Translations under genes and position numbers: made by a program
The notes under the pieces: generated by a model
Database searches by the model: none
The model's input: the letters and a program-made list of their open reading frames with translations, nothing else
Told to the model about the DNA's origin: nothing
DNA from: DASSBQ01 sp040981125
GTDB lineage: Bacteria; Nitrospirota; Nitrospiria; Nitrospirales; Nitrospiraceae
NCBI GenBank assembly: GCA_040981125.1
Contig: JANRMQ010000002.1
Coordinates: forward strand, 124,001 to 188,000
Direction: 5' to 3'
Length of the DNA: 64,000 nucleotides
Shown: positions 1 to 8,394 of the stretch, in pieces
Layout of the letters: every line of letters starts with the position of its first letter
Position numbering within the stretch: the first letter of the stretch is position 1

Positions 1-1
1 C

Positions 2-1702
2 GCCTGGATCCAGGCGCGACGGTCACAACAAGTCGCCAACGAGCTTTCCTGTGAGGATAAGGCGCGGCAATTCGCCGGCGGCTCCTTGGCAACCAAGGCC
101 GATATCGATCTCAATTCGTACCGTCTCGTAACCCTCAACCAGGACGACACCGTTGCGTTTATCAACCCCTTCGTAAGCCTGCAAAACAGTAAGCTCGAAT
201 CCATCGTGCCGCTGCCGAGCCGAGGATACGATTGGATCGCAGCTCCCGAGTCGCATCATCTCTTTGTGAGCCTCCGCGACGCCGACATGGTGGTGGTGCT
301 CGACACCGTGACGCGGAAGATCGTGAAAGAGATCCGGTTGCCTGGCGGGAGCCGGCCGACACGCATGGCGCTCGATCCCGACGGTCGTCACATCTGGGTG
401 GGACTCGACGGTCGCAATGAGGCGGCTCTTCTCCACGCGGCCGACATGACCGAGTCGGCGCGTCTCCCCGTTGGGCACGGCCTCCATACCCTGGAGATGG
501 CGGCCCATCAGGCTTGGGCCTTCGTCTCCAACACGGAAGACAACACAGTCAGCATCATCGACCGAGTTCGGCGAAAACGGCTGACCGACGTGACGGTGAG
601 CCGGACCCCGGTCGCGATGGGTTGGAGTGCTGCGGCGCAGCGTCTCGCGGTCGTCGGCGCGAATGGAGGCCAACTTGAACTGATCGATCCCACGTCATCC
701 CGCGTGACCACTCGTATCCCGCTGGCGTCCGGGGTTATGCAACTGGGATTGTTCGACCAAGGCCGGTACGCGTTGGCCGTAAATCAGATGCAGAGTCGCG
801 TTACGCTCATCGATTTGGCGGCAGCGAAGGTGCTGGCCGGCATCGATGTGGCGGCCAAACCCGATCAGATCATCTTCTCACGCGACTATGCCTATGTGCG
901 CGGACAGGGGACCGCCAACATGAGCGTCATCAACTTGCAGGAAGCTCGTCGCGGGCGTCTTCAGACGGTCTCGGTGCCCATGGGTCAGTCGGCTCCTGAG
1001 ACTGCCGCGGACAGCATTAATGTGGCGAGCGTTATGGCACGATTGCCGGAAGGCAACGGCATCGTCATGGCGAACGCGACGGACCGCATGCTCTATCACT
1101 ATGCCGCCGGGATGATGGTGCCGGCCGGCAGCTTCAGCAACTATCAGCGAATGGCGCGGGGACTGCTCATTCTGGATTCAAGTCTATCTGAGGAAAAGCC
1201 GGGGATGTTCACGGCGCCTGCGACGTTCCGGAATAGCGGTGTGTTCGACGTCATTGTGAAAAGCCAGAATCCGGCAGTGACGGTCTGCTTTCCCCTGACG
1301 ATCTCCGGTGTGTCGCCCGACACACACAGGGAATCCGCGGCTTCGGTGGTCGCAAGACTGGAGACGGTGACCGGACCAGCGGAAGGGCGCACGCGCAGCG
1401 TCACGTTCAGGCTTGTCGATGGACAGGACCGGCCGAAGACCGGGGTGAAGGATGCCATGCTGCTGGCCGTTCAACAACATGGCCATTGGCAGCAGCGGGT
1501 ACGTCCGGTAGATCAAGGGAGCGGTCGGTACGAGGCGCGGCTGGTATTTCCGGAATCGGGTGAATTTGACCTCTTATTGACGGTGCCTTCCCAGGGGCTC
1601 GACTTTATTGCAGGGCGCCTGGGCCGTGTTCATCTACCAGAGGCTACGATCAGCAATGAGCCCTTCTCATCTCACACGAGCGTGCAACATGCAGCCCCCT
1701 AG
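2..1702 (+). CDS. Exported YncE/cytochrome-d1-like beta-propeller protein, 5' end cut by window edge
   Basis: The frame is open to the first base, and no signal peptide is visible, so the N-terminus most likely lies outside the window; the first in-window start codon is a TTG at 86. Residues up to about 330 show repeated strand patterns with blade-like ends such as VVVLDT, VSIIDR, LELIDP and VTLIDL, as in YVTN/YncE beta-propellers. The last 120 or so residues look like a FixH/YtkA-type beta-sandwich (VTFRLVDG..., FDLLLTVPSQG). The stop overlaps the start of the SCO gene, so the two are probably co-transcribed. A periplasmic role beside a cytochrome and a copper chaperone is an inference. No haem-binding CxxCH was seen in this part. 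Confidence 0.8.
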   Translation, partial: AWIQARRSQQVANELSCEDKARQFAGGSLATKADIDLNSYRLVTLNQDDTVAFINPFVSLQNSKLESIVPLPSRGYDWIAAPESHHLFVSLRDADMVVVLDTVTRKIVKEIRLPGGSRPTRMALDPDGRHIWVGLDGRNEAALLHAADMTESARLPVGHGLHTLEMAAHQAWAFVSNTEDNTVSIIDRVRRKRLTDVTVSRTPVAMGWSAAAQRLAVVGANGGQLELIDPTSSRVTTRIPLASGVMQLGLFDQGRYALAVNQMQSRVTLIDLAAAKVLAGIDVAAKPDQIIFSRDYAYVRGQGTANMSVINLQEARRGRLQTVSVPMGQSAPETAADSINVASVMARLPEGNGIVMANATDRMLYHYAAGMMVPAGSFSNYQRMARGLLILDSSLSEEKPGMFTAPATFRNSGVFDVIVKSQNPAVTVCFPLTISGVSPDTHRESAASVVARLETVTGPAEGRTRSVTFRLVDGQDRPKTGVKDAMLLAVQQHGHWQQRVRPVDQGSGRYEARLVFPESGEFDLLLTVPSQGLDFIAGRLGRVHLPEATISNEPFSSHTSVQHAAP

Positions 1703-2270
1703 CCGCCCGTACGCTCCTGTCGCAGTAGCTTTCTTACTCCTCTGGCTTTCCGCCTTCCATGCGGAAGCGACATCCTGGCTGGCGCCGGCCATACCGGACG
1801 TCGCGGTTCAAGACCAGGACGGTCGCGGTTATCGTTTCTATTCCGACCTGCTGCGAGGCCGCACGGTCCTCATCGACTTTATCTTTACGACATGCAAGAC
1901 CGCCTGTCCCACCCAAACTTCCGTCCTCCGCGAGGTTCGAAAACAATTGAGGAACCACCGGCTGGGTGCTGGCAGCGTGCTGCTGATCTCGGTCACCGTC
2001 GATCCGCAACATGATGGGCCGCACCAATTACGCGAGTACGCCGATCGATTTGATATCGAGACCGGGATACCCAAGGGTTGGGTGTTCCTCACCGGTGATT
2101 CGCAGGAACTGACCAAGCTTCTCCAGGCGTTCGGGAGTGGGAGCAGACAGCCGTCCGACCATTCCAATGTCGTTTGGATCGGCAACGAGTTTCACCGGCG
2201 CTGGACAAGAACCGCCGCGTTCAACACACCGGAACATTTCACGCACCTCCTTGACGAGGTGTCCCGATGA
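1689..2270 (+). CDS. SCO1/SenC family copper chaperone or thiol-redox protein
   Basis: This 193-residue protein has a cleavable signal peptide (hydrophobic stretch at about residues 11-26, ending AFHAEA) and a thioredoxin fold with the SCO metal-binding CxxxC (CKTAC). The downstream His comes in the context SDHSNVVW. SCO proteins deliver copper to cytochrome oxidase CuA or act as thiol reductases outside the membrane. The ATG at 1689 was chosen over an upstream in-frame start at 1608 because it puts the signal peptide at the N-terminus and overlaps the previous gene by only 14 nt. It overlaps the next gene by 4 nt (ATGA), so the genes are translationally coupled. Confidence 0.9.
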   Translation: MQPPSRPYAPVAVAFLLLWLSAFHAEATSWLAPAIPDVAVQDQDGRGYRFYSDLLRGRTVLIDFIFTTCKTACPTQTSVLREVRKQLRNHRLGAGSVLLISVTVDPQHDGPHQLREYADRFDIETGIPKGWVFLTGDSQELTKLLQAFGSGSRQPSDHSNVVWIGNEFHRRWTRTAAFNTPEHFTHLLDEVSR

Positions 2271-3760
2271 GCCGGAATTATGCAGGCCTCCTCGGACTTA
2301 TGCTCAGCCTTGTCGTTGCTCCCGCTCTCCATGCTGAATCACTGCCTACCGATCAAACCTTCGCGCTCGGACGAGCGCTCTACCATGGCCAGGCCTCAAT
2401 CGCCGGCGCCGTACGAGTCGGCAACGTCACTCTTCCTGCGTCTTCCGGCGCCTGCGCGAATTGCCATGGATCGAGTGGACAGGGAAGTCGCGAGGGCGGT
2501 GTGACAGCACCAGGGATCGCATGGGCTTATCTCAGTCAGCCACAGCGCGGGCAGCCCGGCTATCGTTCGCCGCGCGCTGTGCTCGACGCCATTGAAAAGG
2601 GGCAGGGCCGTGGTGGCGAGCCGTTGAACCCGCCGATGCCGACCATCGAATTATCCACCGCGGAGGCGGATGCGCTGATTGCGTATCTTCAAATTATCGG
2701 CACCGAACGAGAACCCGTCCAAGGGGTCTCGAACGATCGCATCTTAGTGGGATCCATCCTTCCGCTCACGCCTCCCGGCTCGTATGCTGAGCGCATCCGG
2801 GCGGGGCTAGAGGAGCGATTTGCAGCAATCAACCGTGACGGTGGAATCTTCGGGCGGCGGATCGAACTGGTCATTGAGGATTCGGGGCGCCAAGGACGAA
2901 ATGCTTCCCAAGCTCTTGAGCGGCTGGCGAAACAGCATCGCGTGTTCGCCCTCGTCGGCAGCGTCCTGCCGGAACCGTCAGCCACAATGGTTGGGACAAT
3001 CAGACAACACGGCCTTCCGGTGGTCGCCACGCTTGGGGTCCCGATTCAGGACAGCCCGGACGACAAGCTCACCTACCTGTTACCGAGTGTCGTGGATCAG
3101 ATCAAACAGTTGCTCGCAGAGGTGAAAACCCGCTGCAAGGCCGGCAAAGACATTGTCGTGCTGCACGAATCAAGGCAGGGCCTTGCAGATGGGGTTCAGA
3201 CGGCGTTGGCAAATGAGTCGTTCATTGTATCGGTCCAAGAGAACCGCATCGACCATCTCCCGGGCATGGGCACGCTGTGGGGCCGCTCACCTGCTCCGAA
3301 TTGGGTAGTGCTGGGATCGTCCGACTTTGTCGGACAGGTTCGAGGACGGGCGATCTCAACGTCAACGGATTCCATACCATGCCTCGCCACGTTGGCTATG
3401 TTGTCCGGAATGCCGGCGCTGGTTGAAAGCCAGCCATCAGGCGAAATCAGCACAGCGGCTCCGATGGAAGTCACCGGCCTTCCCATGCCGGCCACCGCCG
3501 TGCTGCTCGAGCAGAAATTCCAAGGAGAAGCACTCTGGACATACTTAGCTGACGTGTCGGCTCGAATATTCGTTGAAGGCTTATCACGGAGCGGCCGGAT
3601 CGTCAATCACGCCGGCTTCGAGCGATCGCTGTATTCATTGCACACATTCGAACCGTATGAAGGACTGCCGATTCGCTTCAGCCGGCAGCACAGACATGGG
3701 TTGTCAGTCGCACACATGTGGGGGAGGACGCAGCATGCGTACAAGAAACAACACTATTGA
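2267..3760 (+). CDS. Cytochrome c fused to ABC-type substrate-binding (Peripla_BP_6) domain
   Basis: The 497-residue exported protein starts with a signal peptide (residues 1-23, cleavage after LHA). A mono-haem cytochrome c domain follows, with CANCH at 63-67 and a likely distal Met in NPPMP near residue 124. From about residue 155 it becomes a branched-chain amino-acid type periplasmic binding protein (ILVGSILPLTPPG, INRDGGIFGRRIELV). No permease or ATPase gene is near, so transport is unlikely. A sensor or electron-transfer role linked to ligand binding is an inference. It is coupled to SCO by ATGA and overlaps the next gene by 26 nt. Confidence 0.88.
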   Translation: MSRNYAGLLGLMLSLVVAPALHAESLPTDQTFALGRALYHGQASIAGAVRVGNVTLPASSGACANCHGSSGQGSREGGVTAPGIAWAYLSQPQRGQPGYRSPRAVLDAIEKGQGRGGEPLNPPMPTIELSTAEADALIAYLQIIGTEREPVQGVSNDRILVGSILPLTPPGSYAERIRAGLEERFAAINRDGGIFGRRIELVIEDSGRQGRNASQALERLAKQHRVFALVGSVLPEPSATMVGTIRQHGLPVVATLGVPIQDSPDDKLTYLLPSVVDQIKQLLAEVKTRCKAGKDIVVLHESRQGLADGVQTALANESFIVSVQENRIDHLPGMGTLWGRSPAPNWVVLGSSDFVGQVRGRAISTSTDSIPCLATLAMLSGMPALVESQPSGEISTAAPMEVTGLPMPATAVLLEQKFQGEALWTYLADVSARIFVEGLSRSGRIVNHAGFERSLYSLHTFEPYEGLPIRFSRQHRHGLSVAHMWGRTQHAYKKQHY

Positions 3761-5267
3761 AAACAGCGCGGTCGCGGTTTTGGCCATCGCCTTGCTGGTG
3801 GGCGGAACCGACAACGCAAGAGCGCAAACGCCGACGCCGTCGTTCTCTCTGGTCGGTCATCTTGAGCAGTTGGACGTGAACGATCTGACCGATCCGCTTT
3901 CTCCGGGCAGCATGGTGGTGAGCGGCATTCGTGTGACATTACCCAAGAATGTCTTGATCAAGATGCCCGGACAATATTTGACCGTGAACGACCTCTTTCG
4001 GGGCAAGCATCCCGGGAAAGCACCGGCTCTCACGGATCCCAACAAACCAAGCGGCCTGGCTCTTGGTGATCCAGTCCCTAATAAACCTGCGGTGCCTTTT
4101 GAGGTCAGCGTGATCGGCAATATCGTTGGGACCGAATATATCGCGGGATGGGCATCGATCTCCCAACTCGAGCTGCAAACGGGAGCGGGATTTATTCATT
4201 CCATCGACTATGACACCGGAGCGCTGTTCGTGGGGCCTGGGGCTGGTGCAGCCGCGGCCAAGGTCCGAATCAACGACCCGCGGGGAACCTATGGTAAGCC
4301 TAATTCGGCTAAAGGGGTGGGGAGCGCGATGGATGATCGGTTTGCGGCAGATCCCGGCAATGCGCCGATCGTTTCGCAGACGGGATTTCCGATGTGTATT
4401 CCTAAGACGGATCCGACAACGACAGGGGACCCGGATTGTCCTCTGTCAAATCGTGGACAAGGCGGCAATGAGAGGCGCTTTACCTGTGGCCCGGTCAGCG
4501 CCGAGGCCACCGCTCCTGCGCGGCCGTCATGTCAACCCGGCAACAAAGCTCCCTTGGTCGTGGGCGACTACGTCGCCTATGCGGGCATGTTGACCGAAGA
4601 GGCGCCCGGACAATGGTTTGTCGCCGCCCATGCCGTCAGCGCGCTGACAGGAATTTATACCTCGCCTGGAGCCGATCCGGCCTATGTCCTCATCGAGGAA
4701 GCCATTCTAGGGACACTTGGAGCCCCCTTCCCTCCTCCGAATGACAATCAGGAGGAAACCTCGCGATTCCGTATCGTCGGGTTCACGACCGACCCGACCA
4801 GGCGAGTCGATGTATTTCTCATTGATACCTCAGTGGGGGATCCAAGCGAACAGGAGCGTCGTTTGACGACTTTGGATCCTCAGCGCGTCGGGCAGGTTGG
4901 GCGTATCCGCGTCACGCTTCCTGCTAAGGCCAACTTCTTGCCCATCACACGGGATGTACGGATTCGAATTGAGGGACACCTGTCCGCCAAAGTGGCCGGC
5001 GGCCTTGATTCCGGACAGTACACCGCGCCCGTGGGTGAATACATCTACCCCGAAAACACACGTTGGGGCATACCCCGATTCCCTGTATCGGTCCCGTTCG
5101 AGAATTTCTGTTTCCTTCGGAACGGAGGCGGAAGCCTGGGCACCTTGGGACGGGATGAATTGCCGACGACGGACCCGCTCCGGCCCGGCATCGGTCCTCT
5201 GTTGCCCTTCCCGAATTCGGGACAAGGACCACAAGCGAAGGCCGACGGCACTCCGGCCTGTCCATAG
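3735..5267 (+). CDS. Secreted protein of unknown function
   Basis: The product is 510 residues. The ATG at 3735 gives a classical signal peptide (MRTRNN..., hydrophobic AVAVLAIALLVGG, cleavage near ARAQ); a longer frame from 3573 lies inside the upstream gene and lacks one. The mature part is rich in Pro, Gly, Thr and Asp, with repeated strand-turn patterns such as VVSGIRVTLPKNV and GRIRVTLPAKANF. These suggest two related beta domains near the N- and C-terminal thirds. Several Cys (MCIPKTDP, DCPLS, FTCGP, ENFCFL) could form disulfides. I do not recognise the family. As last gene of the redox cluster it may be a periplasmic or surface partner of the cytochrome fusion. Confidence 0.75.
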   Translation: MRTRNNTIENSAVAVLAIALLVGGTDNARAQTPTPSFSLVGHLEQLDVNDLTDPLSPGSMVVSGIRVTLPKNVLIKMPGQYLTVNDLFRGKHPGKAPALTDPNKPSGLALGDPVPNKPAVPFEVSVIGNIVGTEYIAGWASISQLELQTGAGFIHSIDYDTGALFVGPGAGAAAAKVRINDPRGTYGKPNSAKGVGSAMDDRFAADPGNAPIVSQTGFPMCIPKTDPTTTGDPDCPLSNRGQGGNERRFTCGPVSAEATAPARPSCQPGNKAPLVVGDYVAYAGMLTEEAPGQWFVAAHAVSALTGIYTSPGADPAYVLIEEAILGTLGAPFPPPNDNQEETSRFRIVGFTTDPTRRVDVFLIDTSVGDPSEQERRLTTLDPQRVGQVGRIRVTLPAKANFLPITRDVRIRIEGHLSAKVAGGLDSGQYTAPVGEYIYPENTRWGIPRFPVSVPFENFCFLRNGGGSLGTLGRDELPTTDPLRPGIGPLLPFPNSGQGPQAKADGTPACP

Positions 5268-5277
5268 CCTGTGCAGT

Positions 5278-5308
5278 AACCGGCATACTGTCACTGAATC
5301 AGCCGGTT
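5278..5308. terminator. Possible bidirectional terminator between convergent genes
   Basis: AACCGGC (5278-5284) and GCCGGTT (5302-5308) form a 7-bp stem with a 17-nt loop, between a rightward stop at 5267 and the leftward RND gene whose stop is at 5299. There is no strong T tract, so this is a weak call based on position and symmetry. Confidence 0.3.
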
Positions 5309-8300
5309 TGTGGCGCGGTTCTCACACGCTGGCGCAGCACCCACCAGCGCAGGCGGTCGAGGTAAAGGTAGACGACCGGCGTGGTATACAGCGTCAGTAA
5401 TTGGCTCACGAGCAGCCCTCCGACGATCGCGATACCGAGCGGCCGACGCAGTTCGGACCCCACACCGGTGCCCAGCGCCAAGGGCAACGCGCCGAACAGC
5501 GCCGCCATGGTGGTCATCATGATCGGACGGAATCGTAGGAGACAGGCCTCATAAATCGCCTCCGCCGGTCCTTTGCCCTCTTTGCGCTCGGCCTCCAAGG
5601 CAAAATCGATCATCATGATCGCATTCTTCTTCACGATGCCGATCAAAAGCACGATCCCGATGATGGCGATCAGAGTCAATTCCGTCTTGAAGAGCAGCAG
5701 CGCGAGCAAGGCGCCGACGCCGGCCGAGGGCAGGGTTGAAAGAATGGTGAGCGGATGGACATAGCTTTCATAGAGAATGCCCAGCACGATATAGACGACG
5801 ATGATCGCGGCCAGGATCAGATACGGCGCCGTATCGAGCGACGATTGAAACGCCTTCGCCGCCCCTTGGAAACTGCCTTTGATGCCGGCCGGCAATCCCA
5901 TCTGGCCCAGTGTCTCATCGATCGCCTCCACCGCCTCTCCCAGCGAGACGCCGGGCGCCATGTTGAAGGACAGGGTCACGCCGGGAAACTGGCCTTGATG
6001 GTTGACGGACAGCAACGAAGAGGCGGGCTCATACCGGGCTACGGCGCTCAATGGAACCTGGGCGCCGGTCATCGATCGGACGTAGATGTCATGCAGCGCC
6101 GAAGGATTCTGCCAATACCTGGGAGCGACTCCCATCACGACGTGATACTGGTTGAGGGGCGTATACATGATCGAGACCTGCCGCTGCCCGAAGGCATCAT
6201 AGAGCGTATCGTCGATCAATTGCGGCGTCACGCCCAACCGCGATGCCGTGCTGCGATCAAACACCACGAGCGACTGATGGCCCTTGTCTTGTTGGTCACT
6301 GTTGACGTCGGCAATCTCAGGCAGAGTGCGCAGTCGGCGTTCGACCTCCGGCACCCAGGTGTTGAGTTCCGCCAGATCCACGCTCTGCAACGTATATTGA
6401 TATTGCGCGCTGCTCGATCGGCCGCCGATGCGCAGATCCTGCACGGCTTGGAGATAGGTCGGCGCGCCCGGAATCTTCGCCAGTTTGCCGCGCAAACGCG
6501 CGATAACCTGGTCTACATCGATCCCACGTTCCTCAAGCGGCTTCAACGCGACCCACATGCGGCCGGAGTTCATCGATCCTCCGTACCCTCCTCCTAAAAA
6601 TCCTGTCACGTTGTCCACCGCCGGATCCTGTTGAACGAGGTCCACAACCTCTGTCAATTTCTGCCGCATGGCCTGGTATGAGATATCCTGCGCGGCCTGA
6701 ATATTTCCGAACATCCGCCCCGTATCCTGCTGCGGAAAGAATCCTTTGGGAATGATGACATACAAATAGATGCTGAGGCCCATGGTCGCCAAGGTGACGG
6801 TCAACGTGCTGCGGGGGTGCCGCAACACCCACCCGAGACTGGACGCATACCCCCCGCGCATCCCTTCGAACAGGTCCTCACTCATCCGATAGATGCGGCC
6901 ATGGGGGCGCCGGCGATGAGACGGCAGAAACCTTGCGCACATCATCGGCGTCGTGGTCAACGAGACCACCAGCGAGATCAGAATGGCGAACGAGAGCGTG
7001 ACGGCAAACTCGCGGAATAACCTCCCGATCATGCCGCCCAACAAGAGAATCGGGATGAAGACCGCCACCAGCGACACCGTCATCGAGAGCACGGTAAAGG
7101 CAATTTCCTTCGCGCCGCGCAGGGCGGCTTGGAGCGGCGGCATCCCCTGCTCGCGGTACCGGCTGATATTTTCAAGGACGACAATCGCATCATCCACGAC
7201 GAATCCGGTGGCGATGGTCAACGCCATCAAGGACAGATTGTCGAGACTGTAGCCGAAGAGGTACATGACGCCGAAGGTGCTGACCAACGACACGGGCACG
7301 GCGACGGTCGGAATCAGAGTCGCCCGCAGATCCCGGATGAAGACGAACACCACGAGGATGACCAACAGCACGGAGATGGCCAAGGTCCGTTCGACTTCAT
7401 GCAACGACGCCCGAATGACGGGCGAACGGTCGCTCACCACGGACAAGGTCATGCTGCCCGGAATCGACGCCTCCAACTGCGGCAGGAGCGCGCGCACCCG
7501 ATCCACCGTTTCGATCAAGTTGGCGCCCGTTTGCCGATAGATGATGATGATGACCGCCGGCTTGCCGTTCGCCAGTCCCAGCGTCCGGACGTCTTCCACC
7601 GAATTGTCCACAGTCGCCACATCCGAGAGCCGCACCGCCCGTCCCTCGCGGTACGCCACAATCAACGGCAGATAATCGTCGGCCGTATGGAGTTGATCGT
7701 TGGTCTTGATTTCCCACGATCTCATCTCGTCGGACAGCTGCCCCTTGGGGCGATTCACATTGGTCTCGTTCAACATCCGGCGCACATCTCCAAGCCCGAT
7801 CCCGTACTTGTTCAACGCGGTCGGATTCAGCTCCACACGGACCGCCGGCAAGGAACCGCCCCCGACCACCACTTGGCCGACCCCCTCCACCTGCGAGAGC
7901 TTTTGCTGCAGGATGCTGGAGGCGACGTCGTACATCGTGCCGCGGCTGACCATCTCGGACGTCAGCGCCAGAAGTATGATCGGCGCATCGGCGGGATTGA
8001 TCTTTCGATACTGCGGATTCATGGGCAACGTGCTCGGCAGATCACCGCGGGCGGCAGTGATAGCCGCCTGCACATCTCTGGCCGCTCCGTCGATGTTCCG
8101 GTTTAATTCAAACTGCAGCACGATGCCGCTGGACCCAAGCGTACTGGTCGAGGTCATTTCCGTGACGCCGGCAATGCGCGCAAACTGCCGCTCGAGCGGA
8201 GCCGCCACCGACGTCGCCATGGTCTCGGGACTGGCGCCGGGCAAATTCGCGGACACATAAATCGTCGGGAATTCGATTTGCGGCAAGGCCGCCACGGGCA

Positions 8301-8394
8301 GAAATTGAAAGGCGATGACTCCGAGAAGCGTCACCCCGAGGGTCAACAACGTCGTGGCGACCGGTCGTTGGATAAACGGCGCCGAGATATTCAT
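5299..8394 (-). CDS. RND efflux pump inner-membrane protein, HAE1/MdtC-like
   Basis: At 1031 residues it matches the usual length of MdtC/AcrB-type RND proteins. The N-terminus (MNISAPFIQRPVATTLL) is the standard cytoplasmic amphipathic start plus TM1. TM4 carries the paired proton-relay acidic residues in GFVVDDAIVVLENI, and the late TM segment reads IVKKNAIMMIDFALE, typical of the family. It is the distal gene of the operon and overlaps the previous RND gene by 4 nt. Two different RND subunits of 1038 and 1031 residues behind one fusion protein match the heteromultimeric MdtB2C arrangement; substrates cannot be read from sequence. No outer-membrane TolC gene follows. Confidence 0.93.
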   Translation of the reverse strand: MNISAPFIQRPVATTLLTLGVTLLGVIAFQFLPVAALPQIEFPTIYVSANLPGASPETMATSVAAPLERQFARIAGVTEMTSTSTLGSSGIVLQFELNRNIDGAARDVQAAITAARGDLPSTLPMNPQYRKINPADAPIILLALTSEMVSRGTMYDVASSILQQKLSQVEGVGQVVVGGGSLPAVRVELNPTALNKYGIGLGDVRRMLNETNVNRPKGQLSDEMRSWEIKTNDQLHTADDYLPLIVAYREGRAVRLSDVATVDNSVEDVRTLGLANGKPAVIIIIYRQTGANLIETVDRVRALLPQLEASIPGSMTLSVVSDRSPVIRASLHEVERTLAISVLLVILVVFVFIRDLRATLIPTVAVPVSLVSTFGVMYLFGYSLDNLSLMALTIATGFVVDDAIVVLENISRYREQGMPPLQAALRGAKEIAFTVLSMTVSLVAVFIPILLLGGMIGRLFREFAVTLSFAILISLVVSLTTTPMMCARFLPSHRRRPHGRIYRMSEDLFEGMRGGYASSLGWVLRHPRSTLTVTLATMGLSIYLYVIIPKGFFPQQDTGRMFGNIQAAQDISYQAMRQKLTEVVDLVQQDPAVDNVTGFLGGGYGGSMNSGRMWVALKPLEERGIDVDQVIARLRGKLAKIPGAPTYLQAVQDLRIGGRSSSAQYQYTLQSVDLAELNTWVPEVERRLRTLPEIADVNSDQQDKGHQSLVVFDRSTASRLGVTPQLIDDTLYDAFGQRQVSIMYTPLNQYHVVMGVAPRYWQNPSALHDIYVRSMTGAQVPLSAVARYEPASSLLSVNHQGQFPGVTLSFNMAPGVSLGEAVEAIDETLGQMGLPAGIKGSFQGAAKAFQSSLDTAPYLILAAIIVVYIVLGILYESYVHPLTILSTLPSAGVGALLALLLFKTELTLIAIIGIVLLIGIVKKNAIMMIDFALEAERKEGKGPAEAIYEACLLRFRPIMMTTMAALFGALPLALGTGVGSELRRPLGIAIVGGLLVSQLLTLYTTPVVYLYLDRLRWWVLRQRVRTAPQTG

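Noticed and set aside
7129..8106. Plus-strand frame of 325 codons opposite the second RND gene
   Set aside because: Same antisense shadow pattern, with runs of Asp/His and no protein-like features.
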